From assembly GCA_018399135.1 (NCBI GenBank), contig JAGYPB010000003.1:23639-87638 (forward strand): a stretch of 64,000 bases of DNA, written 5' to 3'. Origin of the DNA: Deltaproteobacteria bacterium. Lineage in GTDB: Bacteria > Desulfobacterota > Desulfuromonadia > Desulfuromonadales > Geopsychrobacteraceae. Every line of letters begins with the position of its first letter. The stretch's first letter is position 1. The position numbers were made by a program, and so were the translations under genes. The notes under the pieces were generated by a model. It made no database searches. It was given only the letters and a program-made list of their open reading frames with translations, and was not told the DNA's origin. Below are positions 1-9,665 of the stretch, one piece after another.

Positions 1-2
1 AT

Positions 3-779
3 GATCGCCCGACCTGTGTCTCGCGGGTGGAGGCTGCAGTGCAACTGGCCCGCCAACAGGGTTCTCATCTGACCGGAATTTTTATTATTTCACAGTTGTA
101 TTTCTCCCATCATCGCTCCGAATTTGTCGCCCGGGCAGAAGCAGCGCGAAAGAAATTTGAAGAGCAGGCGGCAAAGGCACAGGTTTCGACCGAGTGGATT
201 CTGGTCGATTGTCAGACCAGCCGCATTGATTTGATCAATGCCCTGAACCTCCATGCTCACTATCATGATCTACTGGTGATCAGCCAGACTGATAGCTCGG
301 CCGATGAGCAGGGTGTCCCGGATAATCTTCCTGAAAAGGCGGTGCTGGGCAGTGGTCGGCCGGTGTTGATTGTCCCCTACGCCGGTCGTTACAACCACGA
401 TTACAAACAGATCCTCATGGCCTGGCGTGGCGGGCCTGAATCCTGCCGGGCATTGCACGATTCCATGCCGATTCAGCGGGTGGCAGATCATATCCGGGTG
501 GTGACGGTTCACGGACCGGGCGGAGATGAAGCTTACCAGGCTCATACTGCTGATATCAGTCAGCATATGTCTCGTTACGAGTTGCCCCTGTCCTGCGAAA
601 AAAGGGTTAGTGGTGATTTGAGTATCGGCGATCTGCTGTTAAATATGTCAGCTGATTATGGTGTTGATCTGCTGGTGATGGGGGCAACCTCCCAGACACG
701 CCGTGGTCAGCAGACGCTGGGTGAGACCGGACGTCACCTGCTGAAATGTATGACGTTGCCGGTGCTGATGTCCCATTAA
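3..779 (+). CDS. Universal stress protein (UspA family, tandem domains), 5' end truncated by window start
   Basis: Frame stays open upstream of the track ORF (DRPTCVSRVEAAVQLARQQGSHLTGIF...); C-term LLVMGATSQTRRGQQTLGETGRHLLKCMTLPVLMSH is Usp-like. Confidence 0.85.
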   Translation, partial: DRPTCVSRVEAAVQLARQQGSHLTGIFIISQLYFSHHRSEFVARAEAARKKFEEQAAKAQVSTEWILVDCQTSRIDLINALNLHAHYHDLLVISQTDSSADEQGVPDNLPEKAVLGSGRPVLIVPYAGRYNHDYKQILMAWRGGPESCRALHDSMPIQRVADHIRVVTVHGPGGDEAYQAHTADISQHMSRYELPLSCEKRVSGDLSIGDLLLNMSADYGVDLLVMGATSQTRRGQQTLGETGRHLLKCMTLPVLMSH

Positions 780-780
780 C

Positions 781-932
781 GATGGTGTCGCAAAAACTCG
801 CCAATGGCTGAGTTGCTGCGCCTATCCACCGCTACGACGTACATAAATACCCCACATTGCTCAATAATCGCGCGCCATGCATGTGGCGCCTTTTGCTTAG
901 CCATCGACATTGATACTTTTGCGAAAGCATCA
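781..932 (+). repeat. Dispersed repeat family A, copy 1
   Basis: GATGGTGTCGCAAAAACTCGCCAA...GACGTACATAAATAC...CGCGCCATGCATGTGGCGCCTTTTGCTTAGCCATC...ACTTTTGCGAAAGCATCA aligns end to end with 38447-38600 (+) and the reverse complement of 60353-60508. Confidence 0.9.
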
Positions 933-935
933 CTA

Positions 936-2345
936 ATGGTTAATCCCTCTCTGCAGGAACTGACCCGTGAGCTTGATGCGATCATCGACTCTTCCTCCGA
1001 TGGTCTGTTCGTCTGTGATGCCGGCGGGCGGATTTTGCGAGTTAATCCCGCTTCAGCACGCATCAATAATGCCACCCCCGAGCAGCTTGAAGGGCGCGAT
1101 TATCTTGAGGTTGCCAATGAAGGACTGGTATTGCTTCCTTCCGCAGCCCTGGAAGCCATCAAAGCCAAAGCCCAAGTCAGTCTGTTACAGCAGAGCCGTA
1201 CCGGGCGTAAACTGATTTCTACTGCAACACCGGTTTTTGATGATCATCAACAACTGATTCGGGTGGTGGTCAGTGAACGCGATGTTACCGAGATTGAGCG
1301 GCTCAAACGTGATCTGGAAGACCAGCAGGAACTGGGTAACCAGTTTCGTCGGCAGCTATCCCAGTTGCAGCGTGAGCAGTTAAATGGCCGGGACGTTATC
1401 GCCGAGAGTCCGTTGATGGCGGCGACCCTTAAGCAGATCCGGCGTTTGAGTCAGGTCGATTCAACGGTGCTGCTTCTGGGTGAGTCGGGGGTTGGTAAGG
1501 GCTTGATTGCCGATCTTATTCACGTCGGCTCTCATCGTGCCCAGCAACCGATGATCAGGCTCAATTGTGGGGCGATTCCGGAATCCCTGATTGAGGCAGA
1601 GCTGTTCGGCTACGAGCGCGGGGCCTTTACCGGGGCGGTTGCCAATAAACCGGGTCAGCTCGAGTTGGCTGACAAGGGGACGGTGTTTCTTGATGAAATT
1701 GCTGAATTGCCATTGTCAGCTCAGGTCAAATTATTGCGCTTTATGGAGGATGGCCGGTTAACCCGCCTTGGTGCCACCAAAGAACGGCAGATTGATGTGC
1801 GGATCATTGCGGCAACTAACCGTGATCTGAAGCAACGGGTCGATAACGGACTGTTCCGTGAGGATCTTTATTATCGCCTCAGCGTCATCCCTGTGCATAT
1901 TCCCCCATTGCGCCGGCGGCAGGAGTGTGTGGTGCCGTTATTGAACTCCTACCTCCATTATTTTGCTGAGCGTGACGGGGTGCAGCGACAGTTGACCCCG
2001 GCAGTTCTCGATCTGCTCTGTGCTTATGGGTGGCCTGGGAATGTGCGTGAATTGATGAATCTGTGTGAGCGTCTGGTGGTCATGTCCGAGGGGCCACTGA
2101 TTGATGTCAATCATCTGCCTGTGGCGATTTTATCCAATAGCACAACCAACAGTGAAATCTCAACCCAGTGGCCGTCGCCAATGACCATGGCGCAGATTCT
2201 GGCCAGTGTTGAACGAGAAATTCTTCACCAGGCCCATAAACGTTACGGCAGACAGTGTCTGATTGCCGAAAAGCTGGGAATGAGTCAGCCCACGGTAGCG
2301 CGTAAATTGCGCCACTATGGGATTGGTAAGTTTTTAGGTGAATAA
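936..2345 (+). CDS. Sigma-54-dependent Fis-family transcriptional regulator with PAS domain
   Basis: GESGVGKG Walker A, GAFTGA, LDEIAELPLSAQVKLLRF, C-term Fis-type HTH; the track ORF start at 804 runs into repeat A, so ATG 936 (MVNPSLQEL) is preferred. Confidence 0.9.
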   Translation: MVNPSLQELTRELDAIIDSSSDGLFVCDAGGRILRVNPASARINNATPEQLEGRDYLEVANEGLVLLPSAALEAIKAKAQVSLLQQSRTGRKLISTATPVFDDHQQLIRVVVSERDVTEIERLKRDLEDQQELGNQFRRQLSQLQREQLNGRDVIAESPLMAATLKQIRRLSQVDSTVLLLGESGVGKGLIADLIHVGSHRAQQPMIRLNCGAIPESLIEAELFGYERGAFTGAVANKPGQLELADKGTVFLDEIAELPLSAQVKLLRFMEDGRLTRLGATKERQIDVRIIAATNRDLKQRVDNGLFREDLYYRLSVIPVHIPPLRRRQECVVPLLNSYLHYFAERDGVQRQLTPAVLDLLCAYGWPGNVRELMNLCERLVVMSEGPLIDVNHLPVAILSNSTTNSEISTQWPSPMTMAQILASVEREILHQAHKRYGRQCLIAEKLGMSQPTVARKLRHYGIGKFLGE

Positions 2346-2353
2346 GCCCGGGA

Positions 2354-3199
2354 TCATAGCTCCTGATCGCTGCGTATCCGCAGGTACGAGGGGAATTTTG
2401 GAATTCCTGACTGATAGTAGCCATGGTGCTTGTAGTTGATGACTGTGTTGATAGCGGGCGGGTTGTCGCGATCCGTGTCGCTTAAGCCACTTCCGATTCG
2501 GAATTCCGTGCCATCAGCGGCTCTGACCAGCAGGGCCCCCAATCTTCCGCTGTTGCGACCTTTGCCGGGCAGGTGAGCAATCACCGTTGCTTCGGCATCA
2601 TGGAAGTTTTTTGCCTTGAGGATATGGGGACGGCGCCCCGCCTGATAGAGGGCATCCGGATCGCGGATAATCAGCCCTTCACCACCCAGAGCTTCAATGC
2701 GCTTCAACTCCTGATCCAGGTGCGCGTGGTTTTCTACCGGAATCTGTTCAACAACAAAGGCATTAGGCGAGGGAGATTTTGTAAACCAAATAACGGCGGC
2801 TGTGATCCGCTTGCGAAATGGTCCTGGTGTCGCTGGAACGTCAAAGACAGCAAACTGAAGTTGCAGCCAGCCGGCGTGCGGTTGCTGGTGCATGACGATG
2901 GATGCCGTCTGTTCAAAGGTGCCACGACCGCCCCACAGCTCCCCCTCCAGGGGAAAGGGTGGCAGGTCGGCGGTAAATTCCGGTGGCGCAGCCAGGCGGT
3001 TCCCATTTTTACTATACAACTGTGAACCGTCCCAGTAACCACGAATACCGTCAAGCTTTTCACTCATCCACCAGCCATCAACTGCCGTTTGCGTGGTGTA
3101 GGTCTGCGGCAACATCGGTTCGAAGGCCACAGCGGGAGTGAAGATAAGGGTCAGCAGAGACAGACATAACAAGCTTGTGGACGTGATAATTTTTGACAT
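2354..3199 (-). CDS. Minimal ATP-dependent DNA ligase (LigE/LigB-like) with N-terminal signal peptide
   Basis: SEKLDGIRGYWDG nucleotidyltransferase motif I, GELWGGRG, GGEGLIIRDP, LKAKNFHDAEATV; N-term MSKIITSTSLLCLSLLTLIFTPAVAFEP is signal-peptide-like. Confidence 0.85.
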   Translation of the reverse strand: MSKIITSTSLLCLSLLTLIFTPAVAFEPMLPQTYTTQTAVDGWWMSEKLDGIRGYWDGSQLYSKNGNRLAAPPEFTADLPPFPLEGELWGGRGTFEQTASIVMHQQPHAGWLQLQFAVFDVPATPGPFRKRITAAVIWFTKSPSPNAFVVEQIPVENHAHLDQELKRIEALGGEGLIIRDPDALYQAGRRPHILKAKNFHDAEATVIAHLPGKGRNSGRLGALLVRAADGTEFRIGSGLSDTDRDNPPAINTVINYKHHGYYQSGIPKFPSYLRIRSDQEL

Positions 3200-3282
3200 G
3201 TTCCCCCTCCATGTATAAAAACTGCTCAAATAGTCGGTATGATTTGGCTATTACCTGATCCCTCGATCCTGTAAATGTTCTT

Positions 3283-3822
3283 TCAGCGGCGGAGATTGCC
3301 GCAGTCGGCCGAAATCCAGCGGGCTTTCTGGTTGACGTTGAACTCTTCCGGCTTTCCGTCCATCTCAGTGTGAATGACGGCGTTGCCGCTGTACTCTTTG
3401 GGATTAACGATGGTGACATTGCCCTCGCCGCGGGAAGGCGGGTCGCCGGCGCAGGCGAAGCGGATATGAATGCGGTCGCCACTGCGTTCGACGATCTCCT
3501 GGGTGCAGTTTTCATCGGCCAGATGAAGTTTATTATCGGCGATGTCTGCGGCGGTGATGCAGAGGCGGAAGCTGGTTTCGTCCTTGCCGAAGTTCACCCC
3601 TTGAGCGGCCATCATCTGTTCCATCATTTGCCGTTGTGCCGGGGGTAACGCGTCCAGTTGCTGACGCGCCTGGCGCATGGCCTCTTCCATCTGACCGCTT
3701 TGGCTGGTCATCTGTATGCGATGCTCCCACAGTCCCGGTTCAATGTTTAACGGTTGCGCGACAGCCTGATGGGCGCTAAATGCAGCGATCAGGACGAACA
3801 GCAGGATCAGTTTATGTTTCAT
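3283..3822 (-). CDS. DUF3617-like secreted protein
   Basis: Signal peptide, then NIEPGLWEHRIQMTSQSG; family recognised by pattern. Confidence 0.65.
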   Translation of the reverse strand: MKHKLILLFVLIAAFSAHQAVAQPLNIEPGLWEHRIQMTSQSGQMEEAMRQARQQLDALPPAQRQMMEQMMAAQGVNFGKDETSFRLCITAADIADNKLHLADENCTQEIVERSGDRIHIRFACAGDPPSRGEGNVTIVNPKEYSGNAVIHTEMDGKPEEFNVNQKARWISADCGNLRR

Positions 3823-3914
3823 GGTCACCTCCTTGAAGATTTTGCCCCGTCAGCTTGCGAACACAGGATATTATCCTAGATTACATAGTTTTTCCTGGCG
3901 CAGGAGCCGATTTT

Positions 3915-4217
3915 ATGACGAACGATATTTCCCTCTATCAGCACATTTATACCCTGGTAAAGCAGATTCCACAAGGCCAGGTGGCCAGCTATGGTTCTCT
4001 GGCTGGTGTGGCCGGGACTACAGCGCGGGTGGTCGGTTTTGCCCTGGCGGTCTTGCCCGAGCAGAGTGCTGTGCCCTGGCAACGGGTCATCAACAGTCAG
4101 GGGGCCGGATCAGCGCCAGAAAGGACAGCGACCGGGCAAAGGTACAACGGGCGTTGCTGGAAGCCGAAGGTTTGTTTTGATGCGTCCAGCAAGGTTGATT
4201 CAGTCTGCTTTCGTTAA
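3915..4217 (+). pseudogene. MGMT/Atl-like DNA-binding domain protein, frameshifted
   Basis: LYQHIYTLVKQIPQGQVASYGSLAG..ARVVGFAL....VPWQRVINSQG in frame 3, RISARKDSDRAKVQRALLEAEG in frame 2, then FDASSKVD in frame 3. Confidence 0.7.
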
Positions 4218-5060
4218 CCGTATATTGTTCAGATTCGCAGGGCATGTTTCTACTGCCAGCAGCACTTCCCTTGCGTTGCAGACCGCCGCGATAGCCGCCG
4301 ATGAGCCGTCCCCCGCAGCACACGATGACGGGAATCAGATAACAGATCGGATTCTGGCCGATGGCCTGACCGACGCGCGAGAACAGCGGTCCGGTTGGCC
4401 GATTTTCTCAACAATCTGGCGATAAGCGGCAGGCAGCCAGGGCGGAATGTGCGGCAGCGCCTGCCAGACGCGAGCTGAAATTCGTGCCATGCAGATGCAA
4501 TATCAGGGGATTGTCTGGTTCATTCAGCATGGGTGCAAAGATCTTTTTGACGATGTTTGCTGTTGCGTCACTGTCTTCAGTGAGCTGCGCGTTGAGCCAG
4601 TCTTTATGCAATTGTTTCAGGGTGCTGATGCCGTCATCATCAAAAATCCAGCCGGCAGATGCCCCTTGAGGTTACGCCAATCAGGGCCGTCGAAAGGGGG
4701 TCGGGTGCACCTGTAGCGCAGGTGCAGGTTCTCTCCTTTGCTACGAACTTCACCAGGGGTGACCACCGCCTCGACGGCAACCAGCAGATCGTGGAGACGA
4801 CTCGGGCTACTTAGGCCGCTGGCGAAAGGTTTCCAGAATCGATGCCGACTGATCCAGCAGCTGTCGACGCTTGCTGCTGGTGAGAGATGTTGCAGATAGC
4901 GTTTGGGGCTGATGCCATATAGCGTCGGAACAAGCGCTGGCAAGAAGGTAGCCAGGGCTCAACGAAACAAGCGGCAAATCTGTCCAGTGGCGGTTGCCGA
5001 TCGGTGTTTGTTTGGTGAATGGGTGATGATGTCGATCATGCGCTGATAGTCGCTTGGCAT
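4090..5060 (-). pseudogene. Degenerate or frameshifted hypothetical protein gene
   Basis: Consecutive minus-strand fragments in different frames (MPSDYQRMIDIITH..., PDWRNLKGHLPAGF..., HKDWLNAQLTEDSDATANIVKKIFAPMLNEPDNPLILHLHG...). Confidence 0.4.
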
Positions 5061-5222
5061 CTGGCTGATCTCCTTTTGGTTAATACGCTAGCACTGGTGG
5101 AGGATACTGCCAATCCGGTGTCATTTTACCGTCGTAGTGACTTTTTCTCTTGCAACTTTTTTTTTTGATTCGGGTATCTAGATGGCCTCGGGCGCAGCAC
5201 ATTTCCACATTGATAAGTCTAC

Positions 5223-5268
5223 GTCCCTATCGTCTAGCCTGGCCCAGGACACCGCCCTTTCACGGCGG
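5223..5268 (+). tRNA. 3'-truncated tRNA-Glu (UUC) remnant
   Basis: GTCCCTATCGTCTAGCCTGGCCCAGGACACCGCCCTTTCACGGCGG contains the acceptor 5' strand, D-arm and anticodon arm (CCGCC-CTTTCAC-GGCGG, anticodon TTC); no T-arm or 3' acceptor strand follows. Confidence 0.75.
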
Positions 5269-5501
5269 CAGAAGTGCGCCAAAAAACACCACACAAATAC
5301 CAGATAAAGAAAATCTGCATCAAATGTCACATGCAAGCTACCTCTGACATGCAGCCCATGGGAGTAACCGGGGCGATGCTATGCTTTTGCAGTCCAAAAA
5401 ATGCTACAACGCAAATAGCTCCGTTTAAAGTGCCGTTGACCTCTTTACTAAAAGCACATATGATTACACATATACTTTTGTGTTGGTTGTGGAGGTTTTC
5501 C

Positions 5502-5732
5502 ATGGGACAGGTCACAATTTATTTGGATGATGAGATCGAAGCTAAAATGCGCGCGGCTGCACAGTCTCAAAATCTTTCTCAAAGCAAGTGGGTCGCTCAA
5601 TTGATTAAAGAAAAAACCTTGGATCAGTGGCCGGAGTCAGTCGTCAGACTTGCCGGCACATGGGATGACATGATTATGGCAGAAGAGATCAGGTCATCCT
5701 CTGGCGCTGATACCATCAGGGAGAAATTGTGA
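5502..5732 (+). CDS. VapB-like antitoxin (RHH-type)
   Basis: MGQVTIYLDDEIEAKMRAAAQSQNLSQSKWVAQLIKEK; RBS GGAGG upstream; followed directly by a PIN toxin. Confidence 0.85.
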   Translation: MGQVTIYLDDEIEAKMRAAAQSQNLSQSKWVAQLIKEKTLDQWPESVVRLAGTWDDMIMAEEIRSSSGADTIREKL

Positions 5733-6127
5733 TGTATGTTCTTGACACCAATACATTGATTTATTTTTTTAAAGGTGTCGGGAATGTTGCAAAAAATCTG
5801 CTCAACCATTCCCCAAGGGAGATTGGAATACCAAGCATTGTTTTGTTTGAACTTGAGGTCGGTATCGCTAAATCCAGCGCACCTGACAAAAGAATGAAAC
5901 AGCTTGAGGAAATTATTTCAATCGTCAGCATCCTTGATTTTACCGCAAAAGAGGCCAAGGTCGCTGCTGCCATCCGTGCCCAACTCGAAAAAGCGGGGAC
6001 ACCAATTGGCCCCTTCGATACTCTGATCGGGGCTACTGCCCTGGCCAACCAGTCCACACTGGTGACCCACAACATAAAAGAATTCAGTCGGATAAATAAG
6101 CTGCCAATTGAAGACTGGTATCAGTAG
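5732..6127 (+). CDS. vapC: VapC-like PIN-domain toxin
   Basis: MYVLDTNTLIYFFKG, SIVLFELEVGIAKS, IGPFDTLIGATALANQSTLVTHNIKEFSRI; ATG overlaps the vapB stop. Confidence 0.9.
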   Translation: MYVLDTNTLIYFFKGVGNVAKNLLNHSPREIGIPSIVLFELEVGIAKSSAPDKRMKQLEEIISIVSILDFTAKEAKVAAAIRAQLEKAGTPIGPFDTLIGATALANQSTLVTHNIKEFSRINKLPIEDWYQ

Positions 6128-6137
6128 ATGGTAATAA

Positions 6138-6232
6138 ACGGGGGGCATGATAAACTGGGGACATAATACCGATTATCTCCATAATCGGTATTATGTCCCC
6201 AGTTTATCCCGTTTATCGTCCTATGCCCCCGT
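6138..6232. repeat. Long hairpin with perfect 28-bp inverted repeat and 4-nt loop
   Basis: GATAAACTGGGGACATAATACCGATTAT (6149-6176), CTCC, ATAATCGGTATTATGTCCCCAGTTTATC (6181-6208); outer arms ACGGGGGGCAT/ATGCCCCCGT also pair. Confidence 0.95.
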
Positions 6233-6243
6233 CCAAGGATCGA

Positions 6244-6708
6244 ATGTTGACTAATCAACCTTCACAACTTGTAGAAATCTTTTCCGATGGTGCCTGCTCC
6301 GGCAATCCCGGCCCCGGTGGCTACGGAACCATTTTGCGCTTTGGTAACCACGAGAAGGAACTATCGGGTTTCGCTGAGTTGACCACTAATAACCGGATGG
6401 AGTTGCTCGGGGCAATCGTTGGCCTTGAAGCCTTGAAACGCCCCTGCCGCATCCGTCTGACGACCGATTCCCAATATCTGATCAAAGGGGTGACCGAATG
6501 GTCTGCCGGGTGGCGGCGCAACGGCTGGCGCAACTCCAGGAAGGAGGAGGTAGCCAACCGCGATCTGTGGGAACGTCTGCTTGAGCTGGTAACAATCCAT
6601 GATATTGAATGGGTCTGGGTCAAGGGGCACGCCGGCCATGCGGAAAATGAGCGTTGTGATGAGTTGGCGCGGCGCGAGATTGTAAAAGCGGCGAACGGCG
6701 TGTCTTGA
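6244..6708 (+). CDS. rnhA: Ribonuclease HI
   Basis: [74 protein letters not shown]; track start 6193 lies inside the hairpin, ATG 6244 preferred. Confidence 0.95.
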   Translation: MLTNQPSQLVEIFSDGACSGNPGPGGYGTILRFGNHEKELSGFAELTTNNRMELLGAIVGLEALKRPCRIRLTTDSQYLIKGVTEWSAGWRRNGWRNSRKEEVANRDLWERLLELVTIHDIEWVWVKGHAGHAENERCDELARREIVKAANGVS

Positions 6709-6838
6709 TCGGCAGGGTAAAAAAAGTACAACTTTTTAACACACGACTTCTCTGATTGATGACAGATGTGGTAGTATCCGTCGCGTGTTCATTCATGACG
6801 GTCTTTAGATAAGAGCTTTCCCCTTTGCTGGAGATATC

Positions 6839-7279
6839 ATGTCCCTTCCAGATGCAGGCACTGTTTCACCACCGGTGACCCCGGCAGGGGTCGAAGGCTT
6901 TATTTCCTTCGCCCTTTACAGTGTTATTGCTGTAAGTTTGATTCTGCTGTTGATGTTCCTTGCCTGGTTTCTCGGGCAGCGCACCACCTCCGCTGAAAAA
7001 AATGCTCCTTACGAATCCGCCGTTGATCCGATTGGTGACGCGCGCTTAAGTGGTCCGGTACCTTTTTATCTGGTCGCCATCTTTTTTATCATTTTCGATC
7101 TGGAAGCCGTGTTCATCGTGTCCTGGGCCGTCGCCTATGATCTGCTGGGGTGGAACGGCTTCTGGCAGATTTCCTTTTTTATCGTCAATCTTTTCCTGGG
7201 GCTGGTGTATCTGTGGAAGATGGGTGCACTGGACTGGGGCGTACAGCCCGCACGTAATCGGCGCAGGAGATCTTCATGA
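6839..7279 (+). CDS. nuoA: NADH-quinone oxidoreductase subunit A
   Basis: [20 protein letters not shown]; first gene of the nuo operon. Confidence 0.95.
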   Translation: MSLPDAGTVSPPVTPAGVEGFISFALYSVIAVSLILLLMFLAWFLGQRTTSAEKNAPYESAVDPIGDARLSGPVPFYLVAIFFIIFDLEAVFIVSWAVAYDLLGWNGFWQISFFIVNLFLGLVYLWKMGALDWGVQPARNRRRRSS

Positions 7280-9657
7280 GTGAAAAACTGCCACAGGGGG
7301 TATTGCTCACCCGTGCCGATGACCTGATCAATTGGGGGCGCAAAAACAGCCTCTGGCCGATGTTTTTCGGTCTGTCCTGTTGTTTTGTCGAGATGATGAC
7401 GAGCATGACCCCGCGTTTTGACCTGGCGCGCTTCGGCGCGGAAGTGCTGCGTGGAACGCCGCGCGAGTCGGATGTGATGATTATCTCCGGCACCCCGTTC
7501 AAGAAGATGGGTGCTTCCATCCTGCGGGTCTATGAGCAGATGCCCAACCCCAAATGGGTTATTGCCATGGGCAGTTGCGCCAACTCCGGTGGCATGTACG
7601 ATGTTTACAGTGTCATCCAGGGGGTCAACCAGATTCTGCCGGTGGATGTCTATATCCCCGGTTGCCCGCCCCGCCCCGAGGCTTTTTTGCAGGGGATTAT
7701 CGAACTGCAAAAAAAGATTGTCGCCGAAGAGCAGCCGGCACGTAAGGTTTTTGGTATGGCGGGCGGCAGTGAAGGAACAACGGTACCGCCGCTGGTCGAT
7801 GGCGTCACCAAGAGCCGCGACCCGCGCGGGCCGGGCTATGGCAACACCCCGCTGCGTGGAACCGTGCAGCAGCCACCCGCATTCCCCCACAACCGTACCG
7901 CCAACAGCTGGCGGCCGCCGCAGCCCAAACAGGAGTTTCCGCCTTCAGCTGAGGCTGTCTATCGTGACGTACAGGAACGCTTCAAGGGGGAGGTGACGAT
8001 TGATCCGTTAGCGGCTGATATGCCGGTGCTGATCTGTCCGGTGGCGCGGATTCGTGAGCTGCTTTACTTTCTCAAGCATGAAGCGGTGATCAAGTATCAG
8101 CGCCTGGAAGATCTGACCGCTATTGATGAACGTCTGCGGCGCCAACCCTGCGATCATCAATTTACCCTGGTCTATCACTTGCTCAACTTTAGCGATCCCG
8201 GTTACCTGCGGATCAAGGTGCCACTGACGGGTGAATACCCACAGGTACCAACGATCACCGAAATCTGGCCGTCGGCTGGTTGGTACGAACGCGAAGTTTT
8301 TGATATGTTTGGCATCACGTTTCCCGGTCATAAGGATCTGCGGCGGATTCTGATGCCGGCCACCTGGGAAGGTCATCCCTTGCGTAAGGAGCACCCGTCG
8401 CGCGCCACCGACATGCCTCCTTTTACCGTTGATACTGCCATGGACTATATTCCAGTGGCGGCAGACAAGCTTGTTCCTCTGCCTGGAGCCGATGACGGCA
8501 GCATGGTGTTGAATCTCGGGCCACATCACCCTGGTACCCATGGCGTATTGCGTGTGGTGCTGCGGATGCAGGGGGAAGAATTGACCGATATCGATGTCGA
8601 TCTCGGTTACCACCACCGGGGCGCTGAAAAGATCGGCGAGCGCCAGCACTGGGCACAGTTTATTCCCTACACCGACCGTATCGATTACCTCTCCGGGGTG
8701 CAGAACAACCTGGCCTATCTGCATTCCCTTGAAACCCTGCTCGGGGTCTCGGTGCCGCAGCGCGCTGATTATGCCCGGGTGATGTTGTGTGAGCTGTTCC
8801 GTCTGGCCAGTCATCTGGTCTGGCTCGGCACCTATGCTCACGATGTCGGGGCCATGACCCCGGTCTTCTACTGTTTCGACTCGCGCGAAAAGATATTTGA
8901 TATCGTTGAGATGATCACCGGCGGGCGCATGCATCCGTCCTGGCTACGCATCGGTGGCCTGCCCCTGGACCTGCCGGAAGGCTGGAAACAGAAGGTTGAC
9001 ACTTTTACCAGCGATTTTGACAAACGCATCAATGAGCTCGACAGCATGCTCACCGACGGCCCGGTGTTCCGTGCCCGGAGTGAAGGCGTCGGCATTGTCA
9101 ACCTGGATGAGGCCCTCGACTGGGGTTTCTCCGGCCCTAACCTGCGTGCCAGTGGCTCCAGCTGGGACTTGCGCCGCACGATGCCCTACAGTGCCTACAA
9201 TGACTTTGATTTTGATGTGGTCAGTTTCACTGGCGGTGATTGCTTTGATCGCTACCGCGTGCGCCTGGAGGAGCTGCGCCAGTCGTTGCGGATTGTCAAG
9301 CAGGCGGCCGAACGCATGCCGGGCGGGCGCTGGATGACCGATGATTACCGCTATACCTACCCGCAGCGCGGCGATGGCCTGCACGATATCGAAAGCCTGA
9401 TTCATCACTTTGTCAATGTGTCGAGCGGTCCGGTTGCACCCTTGGGCGAAGTTTATCGAGCGACGGAGTCGAGCAAAGGGGAGTGTGGTTATTACCTGGT
9501 CAGTGATGGTGGCAGCAGTGCCTACCGCTGCCGTATCCGCACCCCATCCTTCGCCCACATGCAGGCGTTCTCGTGGATCTGCAAAGGGAGTATGCTGGCG
9601 GATATGATTGCGGTGATGGGATCGATTGATTTTATATTGGCAGATCTTGATCGTTAA
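7276..9657 (+). CDS. NADH-quinone oxidoreductase subunit B/C/D fusion
   Basis: NuoB motifs ([30 protein letters not shown]), NuoC ([24 protein letters not shown]), NuoD ([15 protein letters not shown]..., C-term DFILADLDR) in one 793-aa frame. Confidence 0.95.
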   Translation: MSEKLPQGVLLTRADDLINWGRKNSLWPMFFGLSCCFVEMMTSMTPRFDLARFGAEVLRGTPRESDVMIISGTPFKKMGASILRVYEQMPNPKWVIAMGSCANSGGMYDVYSVIQGVNQILPVDVYIPGCPPRPEAFLQGIIELQKKIVAEEQPARKVFGMAGGSEGTTVPPLVDGVTKSRDPRGPGYGNTPLRGTVQQPPAFPHNRTANSWRPPQPKQEFPPSAEAVYRDVQERFKGEVTIDPLAADMPVLICPVARIRELLYFLKHEAVIKYQRLEDLTAIDERLRRQPCDHQFTLVYHLLNFSDPGYLRIKVPLTGEYPQVPTITEIWPSAGWYEREVFDMFGITFPGHKDLRRILMPATWEGHPLRKEHPSRATDMPPFTVDTAMDYIPVAADKLVPLPGADDGSMVLNLGPHHPGTHGVLRVVLRMQGEELTDIDVDLGYHHRGAEKIGERQHWAQFIPYTDRIDYLSGVQNNLAYLHSLETLLGVSVPQRADYARVMLCELFRLASHLVWLGTYAHDVGAMTPVFYCFDSREKIFDIVEMITGGRMHPSWLRIGGLPLDLPEGWKQKVDTFTSDFDKRINELDSMLTDGPVFRARSEGVGIVNLDEALDWGFSGPNLRASGSSWDLRRTMPYSAYNDFDFDVVSFTGGDCFDRYRVRLEELRQSLRIVKQAAERMPGGRWMTDDYRYTYPQRGDGLHDIESLIHHFVNVSSGPVAPLGEVYRATESSKGECGYYLVSDGGSSAYRCRIRTPSFAHMQAFSWICKGSMLADMIAVMGSIDFILADLDR

Positions 9658-9665
9658 GGGGCGTT

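Noticed and set aside
776-935. Coding sequence 804-935 as N-term extension of the sigma-54 regulator, and antisense ORF 776-1075
   Set aside because: These bases are repeat A copy 1; the same repeat is intergenic elsewhere, so the extension is not real coding.
5150-5501. N-terminal extension of VapB (ORF from 5274)
   Set aside because: The canonical RHH start MGQVTIYLDDE has a GGAGG RBS at 5491; the upstream part begins at the tRNA remnant.
6193-6243. RNase HI start at 6193
   Set aside because: It would translate the right arm of the 28-bp hairpin; ATG 6244 gives the normal RNase HI N-terminus.
6721-6737. AAAAAGT-ACA-ACTTTTT palindrome after rnhA
   Set aside because: AT-only short stem, expected by chance; too weak for a terminator call.
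7135-7890. Long antisense ORFs opposite nuo genes (also 8008-8934, 8944-9558, 10749-11549)
   Set aside because: Shadow ORFs of strongly coding, high-GC third-position sequence; no domain signal.
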